NCBI RefSeq assembly: GCF_000373585.1
Contig: NZ_KB891853.1
Span: 34,614 to 98,613, forward strand
Direction of reading: 5' to 3'
DNA: 64,000 nt
DNA from: Streptomyces sp. MspMP-M5
Lineage (GTDB): Bacteria; Actinomycetota; Actinomycetes; Streptomycetales; Streptomycetaceae
Made by a program: the position numbers and the translations under genes. The notes under the pieces are model-generated. The model made no database searches, was not told the origin of the DNA, and saw nothing but the letters and a program-made list of their open reading frames with translations. Shown here one piece after another: positions 1-9,272 of this stretch. Every line of letters starts with the position of its first letter. Position 1 is the first letter of the stretch.

Positions 1-231
1 TCGGCCGCGGTGATGGCGCACGGCGGCGTCATCGAGCTGCCGATCACCCCGCAGCGCCCCGTCCACGTCGACCCGCAGGCGTATGTCGCCCACCGCGGCG
101 ACGTCCGCAACCGCCTGTCCACCGCGATCGGCTGGCGCGAGATGATCGGCCGCGGCTCGGGCGAGGCGTTCCAGCTGGAACTGTCCGGCCAGGGCACCGT
201 CTTCGTACAGGCGTCGGAGGAGAAGCTGTGA
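1..231 (+). CDS. AIM24 family protein, C-terminal part (cut by window start)
   Basis: The frame is open from base 1, so only the last 76 codons are present and the true start lies outside the window. The C-terminal sequence, with VDPQAYVAH, a GEAFQLELSG strand and the end GTVFVQAS, resembles the AIM24/YtfJ-like beta-sandwich family. The following gene shares the pattern VDPQA...GE..QFE..G.GTV..QS, so the two are tandem paralogues. They overlap in GTGA (228-231), which suggests translational coupling. The family has no settled biochemical function in bacteria. The identification is by pattern only. Confidence 0.75.
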   Translation, partial: SAAVMAHGGVIELPITPQRPVHVDPQAYVAHRGDVRNRLSTAIGWREMIGRGSGEAFQLELSGQGTVFVQASEEKL

Positions 232-1001
232 CCGGTCCCGTGATCCACGACGTCCACACCCTCCCCGCCGACGACAACGTCAACCCGTACGCCTTCAGCG
301 TCGACCTCGACGGCCGGTGGTTCCTCCAGAAGGGGAAGATGATCGCCTACTACGGGCAGATCGACTTCCACGGCATCGGATACGGCCGCCTGGACCGCCT
401 GATCGCCGCGAGTTTCCATTCGCCACTGCACGCCGCGGACTGGGTGGTCGCCGAGGGCCGCGGAAAGATGCTCCTCGCAGACCGGTCCTTCGACATCAAC
501 TCCTACGACCTGGATGAGGGCAACCTCACTGTTCGCTCGGGCAACGTGCTCGCGTTTCAGCCATCTCTCTCCCTGAAGCAGTCGATCATCCCGGGCTTCC
601 TCACCCTCATCGGCACCGGCAAGTTCGTGGCCGCTTCCAACGGCCCGGTCGTCTTCGCCGAACCGCCGATCCGGGTGGACCCGCAGGCCCTCGTCGGCTG
701 GGCCGACTGCCCCTCCCCCTGCCACCACTACGACCACCGGTACCTGCGGGGATTCCTGGGCGGCCTGCGCGCCCACACCGGCCTCGGCGGCGCCTCCGGC
801 GAGGAGCACCAGTTCGAGTTCACCGGCGCCGGCACGGTGCTGCTCCAGTCCACCGAGCAGCTGATGGCGGAGCGGCCGACGGGCGCGCCGCCCACCGAGG
901 AGGGCGTCCCGGGCGGTGGCGTCCAGGCGCCGGAAAGTGGCTCACAACTGCCGCAGCTGCCCGGTGGCCTGGGGGGCCTCCAGCGCCGCTTCGGGCTGTG
1001 A
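228..1001 (+). CDS. AIM24 family protein
   Basis: 257 residues. The GTG start overlaps the stop of the upstream paralogue (GTGA). The body looks like an all-beta AIM24 fold: repeated GxGxxV strands, GKMIAYYGQIDF near residue 40 and VDPQALVGW near residue 145. The last 45 residues are Gly/Pro-rich and probably disordered. No signal peptide or membrane segment is evident. Function is unknown; streptomycete genomes often carry several AIM24 genes in a row, which fits the coupling seen here. A MarR-type regulator gene starts 130 bp downstream on the same strand but appears to have its own promoter. Confidence 0.8.
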   Translation: MTGPVIHDVHTLPADDNVNPYAFSVDLDGRWFLQKGKMIAYYGQIDFHGIGYGRLDRLIAASFHSPLHAADWVVAEGRGKMLLADRSFDINSYDLDEGNLTVRSGNVLAFQPSLSLKQSIIPGFLTLIGTGKFVAASNGPVVFAEPPIRVDPQALVGWADCPSPCHHYDHRYLRGFLGGLRAHTGLGGASGEEHQFEFTGAGTVLLQSTEQLMAERPTGAPPTEEGVPGGGVQAPESGSQLPQLPGGLGGLQRRFGL

Positions 1002-1096
1002 ACGGTAGTCTGCGGACGGTGACCTCGAACGTCTGACCAACGGCGGGGCCCGGCCTGGCGCCTTACGCAACGTCAAACGTCACACGCCATGACTAA

Positions 1097-1124
1097 TTCA
1101 TTATTCAACTTTCACGGGTAGAAT
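1097..1124 (+). promoter_or_regulatory. Putative promoter of the marR gene (leaderless start)
   Basis: The 45 bp before the ATG at 1131 are strikingly AT-rich for this genome. TAGAAT (1119-1124) is a good -10 hexamer, and TTCATT (1097-1102) is a weak -35 at 16 bp. The -10 ends 6 bp before the ATG and no Shine-Dalgarno sequence is visible, so the transcript would begin at or next to the A of the start codon. The same bases could hold an autoregulatory MarR operator, but I see no clean palindrome. Confidence 0.5.
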
Positions 1125-1130
1125 TCATCC

Positions 1131-1607
1131 ATGACGACCGACAGCGACACTCCCTGGCTGACCGACCAGGAGCAGCGCGCCTGGCGCACCCATCTGGACG
1201 TCAGCAGACTGCTGATGCACCAACTGGAGCGCGATCTCCAGCCGTTCGGCCTGACGAACAACGACTACGAGATCCTGGTCAACCTCTCCGAGGCCGAGGA
1301 CCACCGGCTGCGGATGAGCGACCTGGCCGCCAGCACCCTGCAGTCCAAGAGCCGCCTCTCGCACCAGATCACCCGCATGGAGAACGCGGGCCTCGTGCGC
1401 CGCGAGAGCTGCGAGTCGGACCGCCGTGGCCTCTACGCCGTCCTCACCGAGCAGGGCTGGGAGACGATGCGCCGCGTCGCCCCGCACCATGTCGCCTCGG
1501 TCCGCCGCCACTTCATCGACCTCTTCAGCGCCGACGACCTCGACGCCCTCCGCGCCTCCCTCGCCCCCGTGGCCGAACACCTCCGCAAACACCGCGGCAA
1601 CCCCTGA
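1131..1607 (+). CDS. MarR family transcriptional regulator
   Basis: 158 residues, typical MarR length. The winged helix-turn-helix occupies roughly residues 50-115: RMSDLAASTLQSKSRLSHQI is the HTH and ESDRRGLYAVLTEQG the wing. Flanking helices (LLMHQLERDLQPFGL and the C-terminal DLFSADDLDALRASL) form the dimer interface. Such proteins are usually cytoplasmic dimeric repressors responding to small phenolic or oxidative signals. The neighbours do not reveal the target: upstream are AIM24 genes, downstream is convergent meaB. The start is fixed by the ATG directly behind the putative -10 and by the lack of an upstream in-frame alternative with a ribosome binding site. Confidence 0.9.
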   Translation: MTTDSDTPWLTDQEQRAWRTHLDVSRLLMHQLERDLQPFGLTNNDYEILVNLSEAEDHRLRMSDLAASTLQSKSRLSHQITRMENAGLVRRESCESDRRGLYAVLTEQGWETMRRVAPHHVASVRRHFIDLFSADDLDALRASLAPVAEHLRKHRGNP

Positions 1608-1642
1608 CCGATTGCACAGATCGCCGCCGCCGCAACGCGCGA

Positions 1643-1670
1643 GGGCCGGCCCCCGGCCGCCGCCCGGCCC
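1643..1670. terminator. Possible hairpin between convergent marR and meaB
   Basis: GGGCCGG (1643-1649) can pair with CCGGCCC (1664-1670) across a 14-nt C-rich loop. It lies between the stop of the MarR gene and the stop of meaB. There is no T-run, which is common for streptomycete terminators, but the short stem makes this tentative. Confidence 0.35.
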
Positions 1671-1673
1671 CCG

Positions 1674-2633
1674 TCACCCCCCGTTCGTCAGCCCCTCCAC
1701 CAGTTCGTCCGCTGCGCGGTAGGGGTCCGTCTCGCCGGCGACGATGCGTTCGGCCAGCGCGTCGAGGTGGCGGTCGCCGGACAGGTCGCCGATGCGGGAG
1801 CGCAGCGTGGTGACGGCGATCGTCTCGACCTCGCGGGCCGCGCGGGCCAGCCGGCGCCGCGCGAGGACGCCGTGCTCCTCCATCCAGGCGCGGTGCTTCT
1901 CAAGGGCTTCGAGGACCTCGTCGACACCCTCGGCGCGGGCCGCCACCGTCTTGACGATCGGCGGCCGCCAGTCACCGGGCGCGCGGGCCTCGCCCAGGCC
2001 CAGCATGTGGTTCAGCTCGCGCGCCGTGGCGTCGGCGCCGTCCCGGTCGGCCTTGTTGACGACGTAGACGTCACCGATCTCCAGGATTCCGGCCTTGGCG
2101 GCCTGGATGCCGTCGCCCATGCCGGGGGCCAGCAGCACCACGCTGGTGTCGGCCTGGGAGGCGATCTCGACCTCGGACTGGCCGACGCCGACGGTCTCCA
2201 CCAGGATCACGTCGCAGCCGGCGGCGTCCAGCACCCGGATGGCCTGCGGGGCGGCCCAGGCCAGCCCGCCGAGGTGGCCGCGGGTGGCCATCGAGCGGAT
2301 GTAGACGCCGGGGTCCGAGGCGTGTTCCGACATCCGCACGCGGTCGCCCAGCAGGGCGCCGCCGGAGAACGGCGAGGACGGGTCGACGGCGAGCACGCCG
2401 ACCCGTTTGCCGGCCTTGCGGTAGGCGCTGACCAGCGCGGACGTCGTGGTGGACTTGCCGACGCCGGGCGAGCCGGTGAGCCCGACCACGTACGCGCCGC
2501 CGGTGAGCGGCGCCAGCGTCGCCATCACCTCGCGCAGCTCCGGCGCCGCTCCCTCGACGAGGGAGATCAGCCGGGCCACCGCCCTCGGGCGGCCCTGCCG
2601 GGCCTGTTCCACCAGCTGGGGGACGTCCACCAT
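1674..2633 (-). CDS. meaB: Methylmalonyl-CoA mutase-associated GTPase MeaB
   Basis: 319 residues, the usual length of MeaB/ArgK G3E-family P-loop GTPases. Walker A is GSPGVGKST (residues 54-62); switch regions include LAVDPSSPFSGGALLGDRVRM and the Walker B-like VETVGVGQSEVEI; the base-specificity motif is NKAD. MeaB guards adenosylcobalamin-dependent methylmalonyl-CoA mutase, gating cofactor delivery and protecting against inactivation. The mutase genes themselves are not in the window. The context fits: methylmalonyl-CoA epimerase and a thiolase are 0.1-1.5 kb upstream in transcription direction or divergent, and a cobalamin adenosyltransferase is 20 kb away. The ATG at 2633 gives the standard MeaB N-terminus. 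Confidence 0.95.
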   Translation of the reverse strand: MVDVPQLVEQARQGRPRAVARLISLVEGAAPELREVMATLAPLTGGAYVVGLTGSPGVGKSTTTSALVSAYRKAGKRVGVLAVDPSSPFSGGALLGDRVRMSEHASDPGVYIRSMATRGHLGGLAWAAPQAIRVLDAAGCDVILVETVGVGQSEVEIASQADTSVVLLAPGMGDGIQAAKAGILEIGDVYVVNKADRDGADATARELNHMLGLGEARAPGDWRPPIVKTVAARAEGVDEVLEALEKHRAWMEEHGVLARRRLARAAREVETIAVTTLRSRIGDLSGDRHLDALAERIVAGETDPYRAADELVEGLTNGG

Positions 2634-2720
2634 CGCGCTCGGCTCCTTCGACCTCGACTCACTGGCTGGTACGCGCTGCTCCCGCGCCGCGCGCCGGCTG
2701 CCGTCCGGCGCGCGGGCCCG

Positions 2721-3923
2721 TCACTTGCCCGGTACGCGGAGGATCAGCGCGTCACCCTGGCCGCCGCCCCCGCACAGGGCGGCCGCGCCGATCCCGCCGC
2801 CGCGCCGGCGCAGTTCCAGCGCGAGGTGCAGCACGATACGGGCGCCGGACATGCCGATCGGGTGCCCCAGCGCGATGGCACCACCGTTGACATTCACCTT
2901 TTCCGGGGAAACCCCGAGATCCTTCATTGACTGCACGGCGACCGCCGCGAACGCCTCGTTGATCTCGATCAGGTCGAGGTCGGCGACGTCCAGGCCGTCC
3001 TTGGCGAGCGCGTGCCTTATGGCGTTGGAGGGCTGCGACTGGAGGGAGTTGTCGGGGCCGGCGACGTTGCCGTGCGCGCCGATCTCGGCGATCCACTCCA
3101 GGCCCAGCTCCTGCGCCTTGGCCTTGCTCATCACGACCACGGCGGCGGCGCCGTCGGAGATCTGCGAGGAGCTGCCCGCGGTGATCGTGCCGTCCTTGGC
3201 GAAGGCCGGGCGGAGCTTGCCGAGGCTCTCCGCGGTGGTCTCGGCGCGGATGCCCTCGTCCTTGCTGAAGAGCACCGGGTCGCCCTTGCGCTGCGGGATC
3301 TCCACGGGGGTGATCTCCGCCTCGAACAGGCCGTTCTTCTGGGCGGCGGCGGCCCGCTGGTGGGACAGCGCGGCGATCTCGTCCTGCTCGGCCCGGCCCA
3401 GGCCGAGGCGGGTGTTGTGCTTCTCGGTCGACTCGCCCATCGCGATGCCCTCGAAGGCGTCGGTGAGGCCGTCGTGGGCCATCGCGTCGAGCATCTCCAC
3501 CGCGCCGTACTTGAAGCCCTCGCGGGACTTGGGCAGCAGGTGCGGGGCGTTGGTCATGGACTCCTGGCCGCCCGCCACGACGATGTCGAACTCGCCGGCG
3601 CGGATGAGCTGGTCGGCCAGGGCGACGGCGTCGAGGCCGGAGAGGCAGACCTTGTTGACGGTCAGTGCGGGGACGTTCATGGGGATGCCGGCCTTGACCG
3701 CGGCCTGGCGCGCCGGGATCTGCCCGGCCCCGGCCTGCAGCACCTGCCCCATGATCACGTACTGGACCTGGTCGCCGCCGATCCCCGCGCGGTCCAGCGC
3801 CGCCTTGATGGCCACTCCGCCGAGGTCGGCCCCGGAGAAGCTGCGCAGCGAGCCGAGCAGGCGGCCCATGGGGGTGCGCGCCCCGGCCACGATCACGGAG
3901 GTGGTGCCGTTCGTTGCAGACAT
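2721..3923 (-). CDS. Acetyl-CoA C-acetyltransferase (thiolase)
   Basis: 400 residues, typical of biosynthetic/degradative thiolases. The nucleophilic Cys is C93 in [11 protein letters not shown]; the C-terminal catalytic motifs are [16 protein letters not shown] (His) and CGGGGQGDA (second Cys). The enzyme condenses two acetyl-CoA to acetoacetyl-CoA or runs in reverse. The start ATG has AAGGAAGG upstream (complement of 3931-3950). It is divergent from mce and precedes meaB by 87 bp on the same strand. Together with the 3-hydroxyacyl-CoA dehydrogenase at 21.6 kb it could supply C4 units for the ethylmalonyl-CoA route or polyketide precursors; that link is inferred from gene content only. Confidence 0.93.
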   Translation of the reverse strand: MSATNGTTSVIVAGARTPMGRLLGSLRSFSGADLGGVAIKAALDRAGIGGDQVQYVIMGQVLQAGAGQIPARQAAVKAGIPMNVPALTVNKVCLSGLDAVALADQLIRAGEFDIVVAGGQESMTNAPHLLPKSREGFKYGAVEMLDAMAHDGLTDAFEGIAMGESTEKHNTRLGLGRAEQDEIAALSHQRAAAAQKNGLFEAEITPVEIPQRKGDPVLFSKDEGIRAETTAESLGKLRPAFAKDGTITAGSSSQISDGAAAVVVMSKAKAQELGLEWIAEIGAHGNVAGPDNSLQSQPSNAIRHALAKDGLDVADLDLIEINEAFAAVAVQSMKDLGVSPEKVNVNGGAIALGHPIGMSGARIVLHLALELRRRGGGIGAAALCGGGGQGDALILRVPGK

Positions 3924-4060
3924 ACGATGCGGCCTTCCTTTGCAGGGAAGTTAACGAGGGTTCCCGTCAATGTACTGAGGGGTAGTCGCCGGGTCACCGG
4001 CAAGCGGGTGTGATCGCGCGCACGTTGCGTAACCAGCCGTGCGAGCGGTGCACTGGAGCC

Positions 4061-4501
4061 ATGCTGACGCGAATCGACCACATCGGGATCGCCTGTTCCG
4101 ACCTCGACCGGACCGTCGAGTTCTACCGTGCCACGTATGGCTTCGAGGTGTTCCACACCGAGGTCAACGAGGAGCAGGGGGTCCGCGAGGCGATGCTCAA
4201 AATCAACGAGACCCCGGACGGCGGCGCCTCGTACCTGCAGTTGCTGGAGCCGATCCGCCAGGACTCGGCGGTGGGCAAGTGGCTGGCGAAGAACGGCGAG
4301 GGGGTGCACCACATCGCGTTCGGCACGGAGGACGTGGACGGTGACGCCGAGGCCGTGCGCGGCAAGGGTGTCCGGGTGCTCTACGACCAGCCGCGGCGCG
4401 GTTCGATGGGGTCGCGGATCACCTTCCTGCACCCCAAGGACTGCCACGGTGTGCTGACCGAACTCGTCACCGCGGCGCCTCCGGACGCGACTGACCACTG
4501 A
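4061..4501 (+). CDS. mce: Methylmalonyl-CoA epimerase
   Basis: 146 residues from the ATG at 4061; an in-frame GTG at 4010 would add 17 residues unlike the family, so the ATG with GGAGCC upstream is preferred. Glyoxalase/VOC fold: two betaalphabetabetabeta modules starting with TRIDHIGIACSDL. Expected metal ligands are visible: H7, Q60, a His in GVHHIAFGTED and a Glu in the final GVLTELV. The enzyme interconverts (2R)- and (2S)-methylmalonyl-CoA, linking propionyl-CoA carboxylase to the B12-dependent mutase. It is divergent from the thiolase and near meaB, which supports the assignment. Confidence 0.95.
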   Translation: MLTRIDHIGIACSDLDRTVEFYRATYGFEVFHTEVNEEQGVREAMLKINETPDGGASYLQLLEPIRQDSAVGKWLAKNGEGVHHIAFGTEDVDGDAEAVRGKGVRVLYDQPRRGSMGSRITFLHPKDCHGVLTELVTAAPPDATDH

Positions 4502-4509
4502 CCTTCCGC

Positions 4510-4545
4510 TTCCCCGGCCGGTAGAGTGCAGCTTCGGCCGGGGAA
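4510..4545 (+). terminator. Hairpin terminator after mce
   Basis: TTCCCCGGCCG (4510-4520) pairs perfectly with CGGCCGGGGAA (4535-4545) around a 14-nt loop, starting 9 bp after the mce stop. There is no T-tract. The remaining 160 bp to scy hold no other obvious element apart from a possible promoter that I cannot place with confidence. Confidence 0.55.
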
Positions 4546-4709
4546 CGGGAATGGGGCTCGGTCCATACTCTGCCGATGATCTGACACCATTTCTTCGGAA
4601 GGGTCAGCTCCGAAGGGCGCGAGTTCGGTACACCGTGGGGTGTGCGGAACCTGCGCCGCAGGGCCGGAGCCGGCCGCCGCCATGACCAGGGGACGGATGG
4701 GACCGCGCA

Positions 4710-7700
4710 GTGCGGGGCAACGAGCGCCAGGAGCGTCAGTGGGCTGAGGCCGACCACCTCTCGCAGTTCGAAGCCGAGATGGAGCGGCTGAAGACCGAGC
4801 GGGACAGGGCCGTCCAGCACGCCGACGACCTCGGGTATCAGGTCGAGGTGCTGCGCGCCAAGCTCCACGAGGCGCGGCGCAACCTCGCCTCCCGGCCTGC
4901 CTACGACAATCTCAGTCACCAGGCCGAACAGCTGCTGCGCAATGCGCAGATCCAGGCCGACCAGCTGCGCTCGGACGCCGAGCGGGAGCTGCGCGAGGCG
5001 CGGGCGCAGACCCAGCGGCTGCTGCAGGAGTCCGCCGAGCGGCAGGCCCGTATGGAGGCCGAGCTGCATGCCGAGGCGGTCAACCGCCGCCAGCGGCTGG
5101 ACGAGGAGCTCAACGAGCGCCGTCAGACGGTCGAGTCGCACGTCAACGAGAACGTGGCGTGGGCGGAGCAGCTGCGGGCCCGTACGGAGTCCCAGGCGCG
5201 CCGGCTGATGGAGGAGTCGCGGGCGGAGGCCGAGCAGGCGCTGGCGGCGGCGCGCGCCGAGGCGCAGCGGCTCGCGGACCGGGCCCGGGAGCGGCTGGGG
5301 ACGGCCGCCGAGGAGGCCCGTGCCGAGGCGGAGTCCATCCTGCGCCGGGCGCGGACGGATGCCGAGCGGCTGCTGAACGCCGCGTCGAGCCAGGCGCAGG
5401 AGGCGACGGACCAGGCGGAGCAGTTGCGCTCGGCTGCGGGGACGGAGTCGGAGGAGGCGCGCCGGCTGGCGGCCGAGTTGACGCGGGCCGCCGAGGAGCG
5501 GGTGCGGGAGGCCGACGGCGCGCTGCGGGAGGCGCGGGCCGAGGCGGAGAAGCTGCTGGAGGAGGCGCAGCAGTCGGCGGCGAAGCGGCTGTCGACCGCG
5601 GAGTCGGAGAACGAGCAGCGCGCGCGGACCGCCAAGGCGGAGGTGGCCCGGCTGGTGGCCGAGGCGACCAAGGAGGCCGAGGCGCTGAAGGCGGAGGCCG
5701 AGCAGCTGCGGGCGGATGCCCGGGCGGAGTCGGAGCGGCTGCTTTCGGAGGCGCAGGAGGCGGCGCGGTCGAAGGCGGCGGAGGATTCCGCGGCGCAGTT
5801 GGCGAAGGCCGCGCGGTCCGCCGAGGAGATGGTGTCGAAGGCTGCGGAGGACGCCAAGGCCACGACGAAGGCCGCCGCCGAGGAGGCGGAGCGGCTGCGT
5901 CGGGAGGCCGAGGCGGAGGCGGACCGGCTGCGCGAGGAGGCGCACGACACCGCCGAGCAGCTCAAGGGCGCGGCGAAGAACGACACCAAGGAGTACCGCG
6001 CCAAGACCGCCGAGCTCCAGGAGGAGGCGCGGCGGCTGCGCGGTGAGGCGGAGCAGCTGCGGGCGGATGCGGTCGCCGAGGGCGAGCGGATTCGTGGTGA
6101 GGCGCGCCGGGAGGCGGTTCAGCAGATCGAGGAGGCGGCCGGGACCGCCGAGGAGCTGCTGGCGAAGGCCAAGTCGGATGCGGAGGAGACCCGTTCGGGC
6201 GCGGTCGCGGAGAGCGAGCGGGTGCGGACGGAGGCCATCGAGCGGGCGGCGGCGCTGCGTCGGCAGGCGGAGGAGGCGCTGGAGCGGGCTCGTGACGAGG
6301 CCGAGCAGCTGCTGCTGGAGGGTACGCAGGCCGCCGAGGAGCTGACGGGCGAGGCGGAGCAGAGCGCGGCGAAGCTGCGGGCCGAGGCCGAGGAGGCCGC
6401 CGAGGAGCGGCGGGCGGAGGCGCAGGCGGAGCTGGACCGGCTGCGGGCCGAGGCCGAGGAGAAGCTGGCGGCGGCGGAGGAGTCGCTGCGGGAGGCGCGT
6501 TCCGAGGCGGAGCGGCTGCGGCGGGAGACGCAGGAGGAGGCGGCCCGGCTCAAGGCGGAGGCCGCGGAGCGGCGCCGGTCGCTGCAGCAGCAGGCCGAGG
6601 AGGAGGCCGAGCGGCTGCGCGAGGAGGCGGCCGGGGATGCGTCGGCGGCGCGTGCGGAGGCCGAGGCGGCGGCGGGGCGGCTGCGGAGCGAGGCCGCGGC
6701 GGAGGCCGAGCGGCTGAAGGCGGAGGCGCAGGAGACCGCGGACCGGGTGCGTGCGGAGGCGGCTGCGGCCGCGGAGCGTACGGGCGCGGAGGCGGCGGAG
6801 GCGCTGGCCGAGGCGCAGGAGGAGGCGGCGCGCCGGCGTCGGGAGGCCGAGCAGCTGCTGGCGGAGGCGCGTGAGGAGGCGCACCAGGAGCGGACGGCCG
6901 CGCGGGAGCAGAGCGAGGAGTTGCTGGCGTCGGCCCGTACGCGGGTGGGCGAGGCGCAGGCGGAGGCCGAGCGGCTGGTCGAGGAGGCGGACCGGCGGGC
7001 GGCGGAGCTGGTGGCGGCGGCCGAGCAGACCGCGCAGCAGGTGCGGGACGCGGTGGCGGGGCTGCACGAGCAGGCCAACGAGGAGATCGCGGGGCTGCGT
7101 TCGGCGGCGGAGCATGCCGCGGAGCGGACGCGGACCGAGGCGCAGGAGGAGGCGGACCGGGTCCGCGCGGATGCCTACGCCGAGCGGGAGCGTGCGTCGG
7201 AGGACGCGGCGCGGGTGCGTCGGGAGGCGCAGGAGGCGACGGAGGCCGCCAAGTCGCTTGCCGAGCGGACGGTTTCGGAGGCGATCGAGGAGGGCGAGCG
7301 GCTGCGGTCGGAGGCGGCCGGGGTGCTCGACGGGGCGCGCCGGGACGCCGACGCGGCGCGGTCGGAGGCCGCGGAGCAGGCCGACCGTCTGGTGTCGGAG
7401 GCGACGGCCGAGGCCGAGGAGCTGGTCGCGGAGGCCACCGCGAAGGCGGAGGAGCTGCGGTCGGAGGCGGACGGGCTCCTGGACGGGGCGCGCCGGGACG
7501 CCGACGCGGCGCGGTCGGAGGCCGCGGAGCAGGCCGACCGTCTGGTGTCGGAGGCGACGGCCGAGGCCGAGCGGCTGGTCGCGGAGGCGACGGCGAAGGC
7601 CGGGAAGCTGGTCGGGGACGCCACGGCGAAGGCGCAGCAGCTGCGTACGGACGCGTCGGACGCGTTGGCGTCGGCGGAGCAGGACGCGGCGCGGGCGCGG

Positions 7701-9158
7701 GCCGAGGCGCGCGGCGATGCGAACCGGATGCGGTCGGAGGCGGCGGAGCAGTCGGAGCGGCTGCTGGGCGAGGCCCGTACGGAGGCCGAGCGGATCGTCA
7801 CCGAGGCGGCGGAGCTGACGTCTTCGGCGCAGGACGACGCGGATCGCGCGGTGCGGGAGGGTCAGGAGGCCGCGGAGCGGCTGCGGGCCGAGGGTGAGCA
7901 GCGGGCGCAGCGGATGGTGGCGGAGGCCACCGAGGCGGCGGAGCGGCTGCGGGCCGAGGCGGCCGAGGCGCTGGAGAGTGCCCGTGCCCAGGCCGAGCAG
8001 ACGGCCGACGAGGCGCGTGCGGCGGCGAACCGGACCCGGGCCGAGGCGGCGGCGCAGGCCGACGAGTTGGTCGCGGAGGCGGCCGGCGAGGCGGAGCGGC
8101 TGCGGTCGGAGGCGGCGGAGCGGACCGCGGAGGCGGAGCGGGCGGCGGACCGTGCCCGGGCCGATGCCCGTGAGCAGGCGGACCGGATGGTCGCGACGGC
8201 GACGGCGGAGGCGGATCGGCTGCGGGCCGAGGCCGCGGAGACCGTGACGGCGGCGCAGGAGCACGCGGCGCGGACGCGGGCGGAGTCGGCGAAGGTCCGG
8301 GCGGATGCGGAGGAGGCCGCCGAGCAGCTGCGTGCCGAGGCGCAGGAGGAGTCGGACCGGCTGCTGGACGAGGCGCGCAAGGATGCCGCGAAGCGGCGGG
8401 GCGACGCGGCGGAGCAGGCCGACGAGTTGGTCGCCAAGGCGCAGGAGGAGGCGCTGAAGACGGCGACGGGCGCGGAGGAGCAGGCCGACGCGATGGTCGG
8501 GGCGGCGCGCAAGGAGGCCGACCGGATCGTCATGGAGGCCACGGCCGAGGGCAACGCCCGGGTGGAGAAGGCCCGTACGGACGCGGACACGCTGCTGAGC
8601 GAGGCGCGGCGGGACGCGACGGCCATAAGGGAGCGCGGGGAGGAGCTGCGGGTCCGGGTCGAGGCCGAGGTCGAGGAGTTGCACGAGCGGGCCCGCCGGG
8701 AGTCGGCGGAGGCGATGAAGAACGCCGGCGAGCGGGTGGACAAGCTGATCGCGCAGGCGACCGCGCAGCAGGTGGAGGCCGAGGAGAAGGCCGACAAGCT
8801 GATGGCGGACGCCAACAGCGAGGCGAGCAAGGTGCGGATCGCGGCGGTGAAGAAGGCCGAGGGCCTGATCAAGGAGGCCGAGAACAAGAAGGCCGAGGCG
8901 GTGCGCGACGCGGAGCGGATGCGGGCCGAGGCGAAGGAGGAGGCCGCGCGGATCGTGGCGGAGGGCAAGCGCGAGCTGGAGGTGCTGGCGCGCCGTCAGC
9001 AGGACATCAACACCGAGATCTCCCGTGTCCAGGACGTGCTGGAGGCGTTGGAGTCGTTCGAGGTGCCTGCGCAGGGCGGGGACGGGAAGGGCGGGGCGGT
9101 GAAGGCCGCCGCGGGGGCCGGGACAACTCGTTCGAGTGGCAAGCCGTCTGAAGGGTAG
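4710..9158 (+). CDS. scy: Scy, polarity-organising coiled-coil protein
   Basis: 1482 residues, almost entirely Ala/Glu/Arg-rich coiled coil with recurrent AE(A/E)AERLRAEA units. The N-terminal 70 residues (RQWAEADHLSQFEAEMERLK... DLGYQVEVLRAKLHEARR) are a less repetitive head; the C-terminus ends in a short Gly/Ala tail. In Streptomyces, Scy is a large scaffold at hyphal tips and branch sites that interacts with DivIVA and FilP and sets the number of growth points. The family is built on a 51-residue hendecad-containing repeat, and the DNA shows this periodicity directly (see 7329-7571). The start is a GTG with GGGACGGATGGG upstream. It is longer than the S. coelicolor protein as I recall it (about 1300 residues). 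Antisense open frames over this gene are composition artefacts. Confidence 0.93.
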   Translation: MRGNERQERQWAEADHLSQFEAEMERLKTERDRAVQHADDLGYQVEVLRAKLHEARRNLASRPAYDNLSHQAEQLLRNAQIQADQLRSDAERELREARAQTQRLLQESAERQARMEAELHAEAVNRRQRLDEELNERRQTVESHVNENVAWAEQLRARTESQARRLMEESRAEAEQALAAARAEAQRLADRARERLGTAAEEARAEAESILRRARTDAERLLNAASSQAQEATDQAEQLRSAAGTESEEARRLAAELTRAAEERVREADGALREARAEAEKLLEEAQQSAAKRLSTAESENEQRARTAKAEVARLVAEATKEAEALKAEAEQLRADARAESERLLSEAQEAARSKAAEDSAAQLAKAARSAEEMVSKAAEDAKATTKAAAEEAERLRREAEAEADRLREEAHDTAEQLKGAAKNDTKEYRAKTAELQEEARRLRGEAEQLRADAVAEGERIRGEARREAVQQIEEAAGTAEELLAKAKSDAEETRSGAVAESERVRTEAIERAAALRRQAEEALERARDEAEQLLLEGTQAAEELTGEAEQSAAKLRAEAEEAAEERRAEAQAELDRLRAEAEEKLAAAEESLREARSEAERLRRETQEEAARLKAEAAERRRSLQQQAEEEAERLREEAAGDASAARAEAEAAAGRLRSEAAAEAERLKAEAQETADRVRAEAAAAAERTGAEAAEALAEAQEEAARRRREAEQLLAEAREEAHQERTAAREQSEELLASARTRVGEAQAEAERLVEEADRRAAELVAAAEQTAQQVRDAVAGLHEQANEEIAGLRSAAEHAAERTRTEAQEEADRVRADAYAERERASEDAARVRREAQEATEAAKSLAERTVSEAIEEGERLRSEAAGVLDGARRDADAARSEAAEQADRLVSEATAEAEELVAEATAKAEELRSEADGLLDGARRDADAARSEAAEQADRLVSEATAEAERLVAEATAKAGKLVGDATAKAQQLRTDASDALASAEQDAARARAEARGDANRMRSEAAEQSERLLGEARTEAERIVTEAAELTSSAQDDADRAVREGQEAAERLRAEGEQRAQRMVAEATEAAERLRAEAAEALESARAQAEQTADEARAAANRTRAEAAAQADELVAEAAGEAERLRSEAAERTAEAERAADRARADAREQADRMVATATAEADRLRAEAAETVTAAQEHAARTRAESAKVRADAEEAAEQLRAEAQEESDRLLDEARKDAAKRRGDAAEQADELVAKAQEEALKTATGAEEQADAMVGAARKEADRIVMEATAEGNARVEKARTDADTLLSEARRDATAIRERGEELRVRVEAEVEELHERARRESAEAMKNAGERVDKLIAQATAQQVEAEEKADKLMADANSEASKVRIAAVKKAEGLIKEAENKKAEAVRDAERMRAEAKEEAARIVAEGKRELEVLARRQQDINTEISRVQDVLEALESFEVPAQGGDGKGGAVKAAAGAGTTRSSGKPSEG
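7329..7571 (+). repeat. Exact 153-bp-spaced direct repeat inside scy
   Basis: Bases 7329-7418 and 7482-7571 are identical over 90 bp and offset by exactly 153 bp, i.e. 51 codons, the structural repeat length of Scy coiled coils. Both copies encode DGARRDADAARSEAAEQADR and the following residues. This looks like a recent tandem duplication of a single repeat unit. Confidence 0.9.
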
Positions 9159-9205
9159 CCACTCAAATGAGGGGTCATTCTCCACTTCAAACGCGCAATG
9201 GCTCG

Positions 9206-9232
9206 ATGACACGCCGTTAAGGCCCCTAGGAT
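9206..9232 (+). promoter_or_regulatory. Candidate filP promoter
   Basis: ATGACA (9206-9211) resembles a -35 and TAGGAT (9227-9232) a -10, with a slightly short 15-bp spacer. The 114-bp scy-filP gap is AT-richer than its surroundings. Transcription would start near 9240, leaving a short leader with AGGAAC before the filP ATG. filP may also be read through from scy, since no terminator is visible between them. Confidence 0.4.
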
Positions 9233-9272
9233 TCTCCTTATCACCTCACCGGTCTCTTTCGACAGGAACCCC

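Noticed and set aside
4467..9212. A 1581-codon open frame antisense to scy
   Set aside because: It mirrors the repetitive GAG/GCG codon pattern of scy, giving Leu/Arg/Gly-only low-complexity sequence; no start context or family resemblance.
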